A stretch of DNA of 59,923 nt from Helicobacteraceae bacterium (GCA_031286325.1 JAITUT010000042.1:1-59923); one strand, 5' to 3'. Counted from the first letter of the stretch, positions 49,850-59,077 are shown. Notes: generated by a model not told the origin, from the letters alone. Numbers and translations are program-made.

Positions 49850-52380
49850 ACGTTTTCTTCCTTTCTTTCAATAAGCCGTCCGAAAAAGAACACCGAGCTC
49901 GAATCAATATTCAATGAACGGGTTTGACGATTACGAGCTGTGCGGTAAAATTCGCGATATTCAGTTGAAGAAAAAAACAGCAATTCATTTTTTTCAAGCG
50001 GCGGCTCTCCTTCTTTAAGTAACAAAATAGCGGCTGAACCGTTTACGAGAACGTCTTTTGGCTTGCGAATAACGCGAGGGTTATAGGTCATATTTGGCGT
50101 TAAATAAACAGTATCGTCATTGAAAAAACGATACACGGAAAGCGTTTTAGCTGTTTCTTGCGGAACATACGAATCGTAACCGCTAATACTGATAATTTTT
50201 GAGCCGCTATCGTCTATATTGCGAGATTTAATAACGCGAATGTCGCAAGAATTTTCAGTCATCAACGCGTTAGTAAGTTGACGATCGCGGAATACATTAA
50301 ATATATCAAACTTTAACTTTTGACATACGTTATCAAAAGCTTCATCTCTATAAATAATCCAGTAAGGAAAACGGCGGTCGCATATATAATTTTGCTTTAC
50401 AATACGGCGTTCGTTTTCAATTGTCGATATAACCGTAGTATTTGACGGCTTAGCTTTTGGGTTTACACAAACCGCAATAGTTTCAATAAGAACGCCGCCG
50501 AACCCTCTTTCCCCGAAGTCGACAATTGCGTCAACGCTGTGCTTAGAGAGGTAATTTCGTGTCGCGGCAAATTCTGGGGTATTCAATAAAAATTTTGGCA
50601 TTACCAAAGCAACATAATCGCCAACACTAAGCGCTTTCTCTAAAAAAAACGCAGACGTATTTGTGGCTGTATTATTTATTGAATTTGCCCTATATTGCTT
50701 TAATTTTTCTTTCTGTGTTGATTTCGAAAATGGTGGGTTGCCAACAACGAAATTGAATTTACCGTTGAAAGAATTTGATAAAAAATCTTCGCAAATATAC
50801 TCAATCGTTATATTAGCGGGTTTATCAATATGCTTAACAAGTTCTTTAAGTATTAAGAGCGCGTTATTATCAATATCCACAACCGTAATATTTACATTTT
50901 TCTTTTTTTCAAACAACTTTATGATGAAAGGCAGAAAATTACCCGCTCCTACGGACGGCTCAAGTATGCTAAGATTTTCGCCGATAATTTCGGGAATAAA
51001 TTTTATAATTTCGTTAATAAGAGATTTGTTTGTAAAATACGCTTCCTGTTCATTGCGTTTTGAATTAGCCAATTCAACAATTCGGCACAAACTTGAAAAA
51101 CCTAAATTCAGAGGATTTTGTTTTACATATTTTATAAGTTGTTTAACGTTTGTTAAATTCAAAAACGCGATTTCACTTTTAACCTCCGCATCGGTTAAAT
51201 AATGTTTATTTAGTGCTTTTTTTATATTTGTGGCAATGCCTTGAAAAATTTCAGTCGGCACGGCTTCGCCTAATGATTGGCGTATTTTAATTTCTTCTTT
51301 TTTAAGAAATTTGCGTTTGTCATTATCAGATAAATTATTTAATTTTGCAAAAGGAGTATCCGTCCACTTGAAGTCAAATGGCAGGGTCATCATAATCATA
51401 AGTTCGCGTATGCTGAATACTCGATCGTCGGTAGGGTGAACGGTATTTTGACTTGCTAACTGGTCGTTGCGGGTGTGAACACAAGGTCCGATTTTATTCC
51501 AAATTTGGCGGCGATATTTATCACCGTTTTTTTGCTGATTATAAACAACCTTACCGTTGATAATTTGGTGAGGAATACGGTTTTTATCTTTGTTTTCAAA
51601 GGCGGATTGTCCTTCTGTCAAAGCGGAAATCCATTTTCTCATATGTTGGGGGTAAGGGCGAAAGGAATGATAAATATCGCTCTCATCAATTTCACCAAAC
51701 GTGCTAAGAGACTTCATATCGCCAATGGCATCAAATAGCGTTACTTCAGGCTTGAATGACGGGAACAATTCAATTGGCGAGAAAAAATCTGTAAGGTCTC
51801 TGCGGACCGCAATTACAAGCGTTCGGGTTCTGCTTGAACATGCGCCATAATCTTTAAAATTCAAGACTTGTGAGTATACTGAATATTTAACGCCAAGATT
51901 TCTTTCAATAGCTTCGCCAATAGGACGCTCTATTCCGTCCGTGTCGGTACAAAGCGTTTTCATAAAAAGAGGCACATTCTCAAAGATAAAAATTTTTGGT
52001 TTAATATCTGAAATTATTTTAATTGATTCAATAATTAGTGAGTTACGAATAATTTCATTCGATGTTTTCTTGTGATTAGCTACCGACATTCCTTGACACG
52101 GTGGGGTAGCGACTACAACATCAATTTCTTTAAGATTTTCTTTTGACTTCCACATTGATATTTCATTAAAAAGTTTTTCTTTTATTGTGGGAACAGAAAC
52201 ATCTCCGAGTATATAGCCGCTTTCGTACTTGCACTTATGATTATATTTCTGCACAGCAAGGCGGCGAGCAACAAGTTCGTTCGTCGCAACACATTCAAAA
52301 TTTTCCAACTTGAAACCGTGGCACCCTACGCCGGCACCACTAAAAAGGCTTATATATGTTAAATAGGAGTTCGCTTTCAT
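49846..52380 (-). CDS. Fused cytosine-C5 and adenine-N6 DNA methyltransferase
   Basis: An 844-residue protein with two complete methyltransferases. Residues about 1-400 are C5-cytosine type: SLFSGAGVGCHGF (SAM), ATPPCQGMS with catalytic Cys 95, IFENVP, CSSRTRTLVIAVR, and a C-terminal FQGIATNIKKAL. From about 440 a gamma-class adenine enzyme follows: LEPSVGAGNFLPF, catalytic VVGNPPFSKS near 550, then a target-recognition tail. Two different base modifications fit an asymmetric (type IIS) site with one strand protected by each. It is AT-richer than its neighbours, suggesting acquisition. ATGA-coupled to the HNH nuclease gene. Confidence 0.88.
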   Translation of the reverse strand: MKANSYLTYISLFSGAGVGCHGFKLENFECVATNELVARRLAVQKYNHKCKYESGYILGDVSVPTIKEKLFNEISMWKSKENLKEIDVVVATPPCQGMSVANHKKTSNEIIRNSLIIESIKIISDIKPKIFIFENVPLFMKTLCTDTDGIERPIGEAIERNLGVKYSVYSQVLNFKDYGACSSRTRTLVIAVRRDLTDFFSPIELFPSFKPEVTLFDAIGDMKSLSTFGEIDESDIYHSFRPYPQHMRKWISALTEGQSAFENKDKNRIPHQIINGKVVYNQQKNGDKYRRQIWNKIGPCVHTRNDQLASQNTVHPTDDRVFSIRELMIMMTLPFDFKWTDTPFAKLNNLSDNDKRKFLKKEEIKIRQSLGEAVPTEIFQGIATNIKKALNKHYLTDAEVKSEIAFLNLTNVKQLIKYVKQNPLNLGFSSLCRIVELANSKRNEQEAYFTNKSLINEIIKFIPEIIGENLSILEPSVGAGNFLPFIIKLFEKKKNVNITVVDIDNNALLILKELVKHIDKPANITIEYICEDFLSNSFNGKFNFVVGNPPFSKSTQKEKLKQYRANSINNTATNTSAFFLEKALSVGDYVALVMPKFLLNTPEFAATRNYLSKHSVDAIVDFGERGFGGVLIETIAVCVNPKAKPSNTTVISTIENERRIVKQNYICDRRFPYWIIYRDEAFDNVCQKLKFDIFNVFRDRQLTNALMTENSCDIRVIKSRNIDDSGSKIISISGYDSYVPQETAKTLSVYRFFNDDTVYLTPNMTYNPRVIRKPKDVLVNGSAAILLLKEGEPPLEKNELLFFSSTEYREFYRTARNRQTRSLNIDSSSVFFFGRLIERKEENV

Positions 52381-52528
52381 TCATATACTTCTAATACTGA
52401 TTTTTCACCAACGGTGAAGAAGAACAGGCGTTCATCGCGCATTATACCATAATATAACAAACAGGTCGGGGGTAAATTTATCGGCGCGAGGTTTGATCGC
52501 CGCGATCGTAAAACGTAGCGACAAAGAT

Positions 52529-54796
52529 TTATTTCTTGCGGATTCTTACTCGCCAAAAGTCGCCCTCGCGATCTGTTTTCTCGATCGTATGCCCTTCGGC
52601 TTTAACGGATTTCGGAACATTATCAATCGGCGCGCCGTCATCTAAAAGAATTTCAAGAATTTCGCCGCTTTTCATTTGCGATAAATCCATTTTGGTTTTC
52701 ACGAAATTCATCGGGCAGGCGACGCCTCTGTAATCTTTAAACTTAATTTCCTCAGTTTTCTCGACCCTGTTAGTCGCGTTAAACAAGGTTTGCGCCGCAT
52801 TAAACCGCAAAGTATTATCCATAGACCCGTAGAGGTCAATTACCGCCCGCGCCAACTCTTTTGCCCGCGCGTCAGCCGCGCCGCTTAGCAAGGATTCAAA
52901 GCGGCGATCGACCAAACCCGCGTCAATAAACGCCCGCTTAAACGCTACCAAAACGCCCGCTTCGTCTCGCGCCTCTTCGCCGCGCGCGACCAAGAGCATT
53001 CGCGCCGATAGCAAGCGGATTTGCGCGTAATCCTCGCCGCTCAAAGCCGCCAAAAGCGCCTTTTTATCAGCCTCTATGAGGTCGTACATTCCCGCGCTGC
53101 ACTCGCCCGCGCCGCGGTTAGCGGTTGAAAAAACCTCTTTCGCGCCGAAGTCGTAGTAAGGATTTTTGTCCTCCTCAAAGGCGGGAATTTCCGCATATTT
53201 CACCGCCAGATCGGCGATAAATTTCTCGCCGCCGTTATCAATCCAATCCGCAAATTCCGCGAAATCCGCCTTGATCGCTACCCAATACCCCAAAAGCTCG
53301 GCGCAAAATTCGGGCAATCTAAACGCGCCGATTTCGCCTATCTTTCGCGCGAACGCCGTGCTTTCGCCGCCAATTCGCGCCCCCGCTACGATGTTATACG
53401 CGGGATACGCTACGCCGCCCAAACGCGCGACCTTGCCGAAAAAGCCCAGATCGGCGGTCAAATGCCTGCCGCAACTATTCGGGCAGCCCGACATTCTGAT
53501 CTTAAAGCCCTGCAAAGCGTCCAAATCTACATTCGCCTTGACGAGCGCTTTCTCAACCGCCGCGATCGCGCCGCGCGGGACGGTAATGCCCAGCTGACAA
53601 GTCGCCGCCCCCGCGCAAACCACGCTATCGCCGATGATCGCCGGCTTTTCCGCGAGCGGCGAAATCTCTTTCGCGGCAGCCGCGATCACGTTTAATTCGG
53701 CGGCTGTTAAGCTGCGAAGATATAAATTCTGATCGCAGGCAAAGCGCAGGACATCGCGATCCTCCGCGATTTTTATCAAGAGTTCCGCGAGTTTTAACGC
53801 CGATTTTGCGGAAATATCGCCCAAAAATAACGGGACTTTGGCGCAAAAGCAACCCGCTTGACGCTCCGCGATCACATATCGCCTAAACCACAAATCGTTT
53901 GGCAAATTGCCGACGCGATCGGCGATCGCGGGTAATTTGGCGGAAAAATCAACATCAACTTCCCACCCCCCGCGCGATCTAACCTCCGCGATCTTCTCGA
54001 TCGCAAGAGTTTTGAACTCCTCAAAACCCAACTCCTCTACGAGAAATCTCAATCTCGCGTTGTGCTTATTTCGGCGGTTTCCGCGCTCGTTAAAGACCTC
54101 TTTGATCGCCTGCGCGTAAAGAAACGCCTCGTTCGCGGGGATAAAGTCGGCGAAGAGCCGACCAATTGCGCTTTTCGCCCCCATTCCCCCGCCGATAAAG
54201 ACCTTAAAGCCGCGATCCGCGCCGCGCAAAACCGCTATAAAACCAACATCCGCCAGAGCCGCATATCCGCGATCCGCGTCCGATCCGCTGAAAGTTATTT
54301 TGAATTTGCGCGGCAGGTTATACGAGTCTTTTTGATCGAACATCTTTTCAGTGAGAGCGTCGGCGTAGGGCGAGACGTCAAAAACTTCGTCCGCCGCGAT
54401 ACCAGCGAGCGGATCGGCTGTAATGTTCCGCGCTGTGTTGCCGCCGCCGCCTCTGCCCGTTAATCCCGCCTTATGCAAAGCGTCTAAAACCGCCGCCAAA
54501 TCGTCTATTTTTACATAGTGCAACTGCAATCCGCCGCGCGTAGTAACGTGCAAAACGGCGTTCGCGTAACGATCGGCTATGGTAGCAAGCGCGGCGAGTT
54601 GGCTTGGCGCAATAGAGCCGCCCGAAAGTTTCACGCGCACCATATAAGTATTTTTCTCGCGCTGCTCGTAAATTCCAAAGGGCACGCGGTAGGTTTTGAA
54701 AGCGTCGGCGTCTATTTTGCCGCCTTGAAACTCCGCGAAACGCGCCTTAAACGCCGCCAAATCCGCGCTCACGCTCTTAGTTAAACGATAACTCAT
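52529..54796 (-). CDS. sir: Siroheme sulfite reductase fused to a C-terminal TusA domain
   Basis: A 755-residue protein. The N-terminal two-thirds is a nitrite/sulfite reductase: ferredoxin-like half-domains (VTTRGGLQLHYV) and the siroheme/4Fe-4S cysteines in VVCAGAATCQLG and MSGCPNSCGRH. A helical linker follows, and residues about 685-755 form a TusA/SirA sulfur-carrier domain (GVACPMNFVKTK). It would reduce sulfite to sulfide and perhaps pass the sulfur onward as persulfide. It starts on the stop of hcyD (4-bp overlap) and is the last gene of hcyS-hcyF-hcyD-sir. In Wolinella a Sir in the same type of cluster feeds HcyS. Confidence 0.9.
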   Translation of the reverse strand: MSYRLTKSVSADLAAFKARFAEFQGGKIDADAFKTYRVPFGIYEQREKNTYMVRVKLSGGSIAPSQLAALATIADRYANAVLHVTTRGGLQLHYVKIDDLAAVLDALHKAGLTGRGGGGNTARNITADPLAGIAADEVFDVSPYADALTEKMFDQKDSYNLPRKFKITFSGSDADRGYAALADVGFIAVLRGADRGFKVFIGGGMGAKSAIGRLFADFIPANEAFLYAQAIKEVFNERGNRRNKHNARLRFLVEELGFEEFKTLAIEKIAEVRSRGGWEVDVDFSAKLPAIADRVGNLPNDLWFRRYVIAERQAGCFCAKVPLFLGDISAKSALKLAELLIKIAEDRDVLRFACDQNLYLRSLTAAELNVIAAAAKEISPLAEKPAIIGDSVVCAGAATCQLGITVPRGAIAAVEKALVKANVDLDALQGFKIRMSGCPNSCGRHLTADLGFFGKVARLGGVAYPAYNIVAGARIGGESTAFARKIGEIGAFRLPEFCAELLGYWVAIKADFAEFADWIDNGGEKFIADLAVKYAEIPAFEEDKNPYYDFGAKEVFSTANRGAGECSAGMYDLIEADKKALLAALSGEDYAQIRLLSARMLLVARGEEARDEAGVLVAFKRAFIDAGLVDRRFESLLSGAADARAKELARAVIDLYGSMDNTLRFNAAQTLFNATNRVEKTEEIKFKDYRGVACPMNFVKTKMDLSQMKSGEILEILLDDGAPIDNVPKSVKAEGHTIEKTDREGDFWRVRIRKK

Positions 54797-55203
54797 ACGA
54801 TCTCCTCATTTTCCGCCGCGCCGTTTTTAATGCGAAATGATTTCACTACAGGCTTCCCCTCCGCGATCGAGACGATCACATAACTGATGTTCGGATCGTA
54901 GGCGAGGCGAATATCCTCTTCGCTGGGGCGCGCGGGGGTTGCTGGGTGCGAGTGGTAGCAGGCGATAAGCTTCATTTTGTTTGCGATCGCGTCTTTGAAA
55001 GCGTTAAATTGCTCCTGCGGGTCAAAGGCGAAGTGCTCTTCGCTCTTGTCGGCGTTGCTCATTTGGTAGATTTTTTTGACCTCGCGAATTTCCGCCGCCG
55101 CGCCGCTAATTTCCCCCGCGAGGTAGCCGCACGCCTCAATCGGCGAATCTTTTTGCGCGTGGGCTACGATCGCGTCAATTATTTCGCGCGGGATTTTGAT
55201 CAC
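54793..55203 (-). CDS. hcyD: JAMM/MPN metalloprotease HcyD
   Basis: A 136-residue zinc protease of the JAB1/MPN family. The JAMM motif is complete: Glu 23 (PIEACGYL), His 84 and His 86 (CYHSHP), Ser 94 and Asp 97. In the Wolinella pathway HcyD trims the C-terminus of the carrier HcyS and later releases homocysteine from it. The start is the GTG at 55203, with GAGGTGAAAA ahead and a 4-bp GTGA overlap with hcyF; the in-frame upstream ATG lies well inside hcyF. Confidence 0.88.
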   Translation of the reverse strand: MIKIPREIIDAIVAHAQKDSPIEACGYLAGEISGAAAEIREVKKIYQMSNADKSEEHFAFDPQEQFNAFKDAIANKMKLIACYHSHPATPARPSEEDIRLAYDPNISYVIVSIAEGKPVVKSFRIKNGAAENEEIV

Positions 55204-56006
55204 TTTTTCACCTCGCAAATTTGTTGTTCGTAATCGGTTAAACTCGTAACGCCCGATCCGCCGCAAACTCTGCAATGCGGATTTTTCGCGAGTTTGATCT
55301 TGCGAAAGTTCATAGTTTTCGCGTCAAACGATAAAAGCGAATTTGTCAGCAGCTCGCCCGCGCCCGTGATAAATTTCAACGTTTCGGCGGCTTGGATCGC
55401 GCCCAACATTCCCGCGACCGCGCCCAAAATTCCCGCGCTAGAACAAGTAGGTACAGCTCCAGCGGGCGGCGGCGCGTTAAAGGCGCAGGCGTAACACGCG
55501 CTTTCGCGGGGTTTGATCGTCATCGTTTGTCCCGCGAAACGCAAAATCCCGCCGTGCGAATACGGCTTTTTCGCCAAAACGCAGGCGTCGTTTATCAGGA
55601 ATTTCGCCGCGAAATTATCCGTGCCGTCAATCACGAAATCATAAGGTTTCACGATCCGCAAAATGTTTTCCGCGCTCAAAAACTCTTGATAAACATTAAC
55701 TTTGATCGCGGGGTTTATCGCGAGCATTTTAGCTTTAGCGGATTCTACTTTCGGCGCGCCGACGTCGGGCGTCGCGTGGATAATTTGACGTTGCAAGTTG
55801 CTCAAATCCACCAGATCGCCGTCCGCGATCCCAATTTCGCCCACCCCCGCCGCCGCGAGATACAACGCGATCGGCGATCCGAGCCCGCCCGCGCCGATTA
55901 CGAGGACTTTGGCGTTTAGGATTTTTTCCTGTCCCTCAATGCCGACATCTTCTAAAATTATGTGGCGCGAGTAACGCTCTAACTCCGCGTCCGTCCATTC
56001 TCTCAT
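55200..56006 (-). CDS. hcyF: E1-like adenylating enzyme HcyF (MoeB/ThiF family)
   Basis: A 268-residue enzyme that activates the C-terminal glycine of a ubiquitin-like sulfur carrier. It shows LERYSRHIILEDVG, the nucleotide loop VIGAGGLGSPIALYLA, DLSNLQRQI, DGTDNFAAKF, the zinc pairs CYAC and CRVC, and a candidate catalytic Cys in VPTCSSAGILG. By itself it could be ThiF or MoeB. Its position between hcyS and hcyD, coupled to both by 4-bp overlaps, supports the HcyF role. Confidence 0.88.
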   Translation of the reverse strand: MREWTDAELERYSRHIILEDVGIEGQEKILNAKVLVIGAGGLGSPIALYLAAAGVGEIGIADGDLVDLSNLQRQIIHATPDVGAPKVESAKAKMLAINPAIKVNVYQEFLSAENILRIVKPYDFVIDGTDNFAAKFLINDACVLAKKPYSHGGILRFAGQTMTIKPRESACYACAFNAPPPAGAVPTCSSAGILGAVAGMLGAIQAAETLKFITGAGELLTNSLLSFDAKTMNFRKIKLAKNPHCRVCGGSGVTSLTDYEQQICEVKK

Positions 56007-56242
56007 TGCCCGCCTTTGGTTTTGGATCGCGCGCTTTGCCCGCCGCCCATAAAGTAGAGGAAATTCACTAAATCGCCTTCTTTTAGCGCGGCGCGATCGT
56101 ATTCCTCCCGCTTCAAAAAGTCGTCATTGACCTGCATAGAAACCATATCGGGCAACTCCACATTCTCTAATTTGAGCAACTCCGCCGCGCTCAGGCTCTC
56201 CTGATCGTATCTCTTCTCTTCGCCGTTTATTATCAGCCTCAC
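56003..56242 (-). CDS. hcyS: ThiS-like sulfur carrier HcyS with an extended C-terminal tail
   Basis: A 79-residue beta-grasp protein of the ThiS/MoaD type. The fold ends GDLVNFLYFMGGG (Gly 66-68), where ThiS proteins normally stop. Here 11 more residues follow (QSARSKTKGGQ), themselves ending GGQ. The Wolinella HcyS ends in a single Ala that HcyD removes. Here either the whole tail after the first glycines or only the last Gln would have to be cut before thiocarboxylation. GTG start with AAGGA ahead; ATGA overlap with hcyF. Confidence 0.85.
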   Translation of the reverse strand: MRLIINGEEKRYDQESLSAAELLKLENVELPDMVSMQVNDDFLKREEYDRAALKEGDLVNFLYFMGGGQSARSKTKGGQ

Positions 56243-56270
56243 TTCGCGATCCTTTGTGAAAATTTCCGAA

Positions 56271-56322
56271 ACTATACAGAAAAAAACCTTAAAAGTAAAG
56301 TATGTTGATTTAATTACTTGAC
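56271..56322 (-). promoter_or_regulatory. hcyS promoter with sulfur-regulon dyad (site 3)
   Basis: The dyad GTAAAGTA-N12-TACTTGAC occupies 56295-56322. On the minus strand its promoter-proximal arm supplies the -35 TTTACT (56299-56294). A 17-bp spacer and the -10 TATAGT (56276-56271) follow, putting the transcript start about 22 nt ahead of the GTG. The spacing is identical to that at cysN and cysD. Confidence 0.75.
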
Positions 56323-56372
56323 ATTTAATCCCTTGCGGGCGCGATCTTTACCGCCGCGCCGAATTTTGCGAC

Positions 56373-57758
56373 TCAAATCTGATACGTAAATCCGTCATCT
56401 TTGAATCTGTGCGGGAAGTGGCGACGCAGGAGCGCGAAAAGTTCGTCCTCAAAATTTGCCCGCGATTTTTCGGCTTCGCTCTCTTTTAAGACTTCCAGCA
56501 CGATCCCGCCGCCCGCCGCGTCATAGCCGTCAACGAGGACAAATCTGCCCAGATCGGCGTTTTCGTAAAACGCGCTCAAAGCTACAGGTTCCAAAAGCGA
56601 CAAGACCACCGAGCCGCACTCGTGTCGTTTGAGGCGGCTTTTGCCTGAAATTTCGGAGTTTTCCGCGCCTGCCGCGCCGCCCGATACGCTCTCGTCCAGC
56701 GTCCGCTCAATTTTTTCAAGCCGCGCCGAAACTTTCGCGCTCGCGATCTTAAGTAGGTAACTTTTGTTAAATTCCAGCGGATTTTGCCCAAGCCAAATCA
56801 CATTCGCGCGGATTTTTCGCGCGATCGACACGCGGGCGGCTTCGTCAGATCGCGTCATTACCTCGCCGCCGCGAACATAAATGTCTTCTTTTAGCGTGAA
56901 ACCTGCGGCTTGACCCGCGATCGCCGCTTCGCGAGGCGGCGCGTTCCAAGCCTCCACGCTCGCGATACGCGCCTCTTTTTCGCTCGGTAAAAAGCGTACG
57001 AGATCGCCCGTTTTCACGCGCCCGCTAGCGATCGTGCCAGCGTAAATCCTGCGATTATCCCCGCCTTTGCTAAACCTGTAAATATCCTGCAAGGGCATCG
57101 CGAAAAACGAATCCTCGTTGCTCGGCAAATTCTGAAAACTATCAAGCGCTTCTAAGACGCTCTGTCCGCGATACCATGGCGTTTGGGCGGAGAGCGTTAC
57201 GATATTGTCGCCCTCGCGCGCGCTTATCGGCACAAACGCCAGCGGTTTTACATTGAGCTCGGCAAGATATTTTTCGTAGCGCGATCTGACGTCGCGGAAG
57301 ATAGACTCCGAGTAACCCAGCGCGTCAAGTTTGTTGATCGCAACCACGACTTGCGAGACGCCAAGGAGCGAGAGCAAAAGCCCGTGCCGCTTGGAGTTTT
57401 CCGCCACGCCCTCGATCGCGTCTATCACTAAGATCGCCGCGACCGCCCTCGACGCGCCGCTGAGCATATTTCGCAGAAATTCTATGTGTCCCGGCGCGTC
57501 TATGATGACATATTCGCGCGCCGCGCTTTTGAAGAAAATTCGCGCGCTGTCGATCGTGATACCCTGCTTTTGCTCGTCTTCGAGGGCGTCAAGGAGCATT
57601 GAGTATTCAAAGACGCGCCCGTTTTTTTCGCACGAGGCTTTCACGCCGTCAAGTTTGCCCTGCGGCAATGAGTTTGTATCCGCCAACAAACGCCCGACAA
57701 GCGTGCTTTTGCCGTGATCAACGTGACCTGTTATGACTATGTTCATTCTTTCTTGCAT
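56373..57758 (-). CDS. cysN: Sulfate adenylyltransferase subunit 1 (GTPase)
   Basis: A 461-residue translation-factor-like GTPase that with CysD converts sulfate and ATP to adenosine 5'-phosphosulfate. The G motifs are [10 protein letters not shown] (residue 12), DAPGHIEF (canonical DTPGH) and [19 protein letters not shown] and [15 protein letters not shown] are typical of CysN. There is no fused APS kinase domain. The APS-reducing gene (cysH) is not in the window. It has its own promoter rather than following cysD directly. Confidence 0.94.
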   Translation of the reverse strand: MQERMNIVITGHVDHGKSTLVGRLLADTNSLPQGKLDGVKASCEKNGRVFEYSMLLDALEDEQKQGITIDSARIFFKSAAREYVIIDAPGHIEFLRNMLSGASRAVAAILVIDAIEGVAENSKRHGLLLSLLGVSQVVVAINKLDALGYSESIFRDVRSRYEKYLAELNVKPLAFVPISAREGDNIVTLSAQTPWYRGQSVLEALDSFQNLPSNEDSFFAMPLQDIYRFSKGGDNRRIYAGTIASGRVKTGDLVRFLPSEKEARIASVEAWNAPPREAAIAGQAAGFTLKEDIYVRGGEVMTRSDEAARVSIARKIRANVIWLGQNPLEFNKSYLLKIASAKVSARLEKIERTLDESVSGGAAGAENSEISGKSRLKRHECGSVVLSLLEPVALSAFYENADLGRFVLVDGYDAAGGGIVLEVLKESEAEKSRANFEDELFALLRRHFPHRFKDDGFTYQI

Positions 57759-57793
57759 TAAAACCCTTTATTTTTCGCGCCGATTTTCACGAG

Positions 57794-57845
57794 ATTATAG
57801 GCGGATTTTTCTTAAAAGTCAAGTAAGTTTATCTATTTACTCAAG
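57794..57845 (-). promoter_or_regulatory. cysN promoter with sulfur-regulon dyad (site 2)
   Basis: GTCAAGTA-N12-TACTCAAG occupies 57818-57845. On the minus strand the promoter-proximal arm gives -35 TTGACT (57822-57817), followed by a 17-bp spacer and a consensus -10 TATAAT (57799-57794). The distal arm is less perfect than at cysD and hcyS. Confidence 0.75.
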
Positions 57846-58020
57846 ATTAAATTATCAAAAGACGATCCAAAATCAATCCAAAATCATACGGGCGCGTATA
57901 ATAACCGCGCTATATGTTATGTAATGTTAAACCAACTTAAAGCAGATCGCCGAAACCTCTCGTATTTATTGCGCAAACCCGCGCCGCGCTTGATAATAGA
58001 CGTTTTCGCTCCTTGTAAAA

Positions 58021-58899
58021 TTACATATACCCGTCTTTCCGTAACGCTTCCAGCGTCCCGCCGCCGTCTTTATCTTGCGCCCTGCCGCTACGCTCCGCAA
58101 TATCTTTGAATTTGCCGCTTGTTAGCTCCGCGATGATTTCGGCGGGGTTTTTGGCGGCGGATTCGACTGGCGAAGTGCAAGGGTAACAGCCAAGCGAACG
58201 ATAACGTTTGCCCTCTCCTTGATCAAAATAAATCGGAATCACGGGGATATTTTCGCGCTCAACGTATTCCCAAATGTTGAGCTCCGTCCAATCAAGCAAC
58301 GGATGCACGCGCACGTGTGTTCCGGGCGCGAATTCAGTCTTATAGAGATTCCAAAGCTCGGGCGGCTGCAAACTCGCGTCCCACTCGCTCTTTTGATCGC
58401 GCGCCGAAAATACGCGCTCTTTGGATCGGCTGCCCTCCTCGTCGCTACGCACGCCTACGATCACGGCGTTGTAAGGTTCAGTCGAAGCCGCTTCGCTCCA
58501 AGCGTCTGTTTCGGGATCGTAAATCCGCCGCTCCAAAGCGCCGTCCAAAGTCTGCTTTAACGCGCTGCTTTTCAACTCTTTGCAGCAGCTCACGCGATCT
58601 AGTCCATTTACGAAAGTACGCCCCGCTTTCAACGCCTCTTTATTTTGCCCGACAACGAGGCGGAGTTTGAGTTCGCGCGCAACGCGATCGCGATAGGCGA
58701 TCATTTCAGGGATTTTGAACGCCGTGTCAATATGGATAAGTTCAAAGGGAATGTGCCCAAAAAACGCTTTTTTCGCCAGCCACAGCAAAACCGTGCTGTC
58801 TTTGCCGATTGACCACAACATTCCGATATTTTTGAAAGACCTGTAAGCCTCTCTGATAATAAAGACGCTTTGAGCCTCTAATTTGTCTAGCTTGTCCAT
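58021..58899 (-). CDS. cysD: Sulfate adenylyltransferase subunit 2
   Basis: A 292-residue PP-loop enzyme. It has the SIGKDST nucleotide loop near residue 31, [49 protein letters not shown] and the conserved C-terminal tail [24 protein letters not shown]-type end. It forms the ATP sulfurylase with CysN. It is separated from cysN by 262 bp that hold the cysN promoter; cysD is first on the minus strand of the sulfur block. Confidence 0.95.
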   Translation of the reverse strand: MDKLDKLEAQSVFIIREAYRSFKNIGMLWSIGKDSTVLLWLAKKAFFGHIPFELIHIDTAFKIPEMIAYRDRVARELKLRLVVGQNKEALKAGRTFVNGLDRVSCCKELKSSALKQTLDGALERRIYDPETDAWSEAASTEPYNAVIVGVRSDEEGSRSKERVFSARDQKSEWDASLQPPELWNLYKTEFAPGTHVRVHPLLDWTELNIWEYVERENIPVIPIYFDQGEGKRYRSLGCYPCTSPVESAAKNPAEIIAELTSGKFKDIAERSGRAQDKDGGGTLEALRKDGYM

Positions 58900-58919
58900 T
58901 TGCCGCCTTTTTTAGCGTA

Positions 58920-58971
58920 ACTATACATTAAGAAATCTTAAATGTCAAGTATCTCTATTAAATTACTTAAC
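58920..58971 (-). promoter_or_regulatory. cysD promoter with sulfur-regulon dyad (site 1)
   Basis: GTCAAGTA-N12-TACTTAAC occupies 58944-58971; the arms extend to 12 bp with one mismatch (58940-58975). On the minus strand the proximal arm contains a consensus -35 TTGACA (58948-58943), then a 17-bp spacer and -10 TATAGT (58925-58920). The transcript would start about 14 nt before the cysD ATG, leaving room for AAGGCGG. Confidence 0.78.
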
Positions 58972-59077
58972 ATTTCTATTAGCTATAATCCTAAAAATTT
59001 CGCGAGCGCGAGAAAAGCTTGCGAGAATATGCTACACTCCCCGCCTTGTATAAAGCGAGACCTTAACGGAGACCAAA

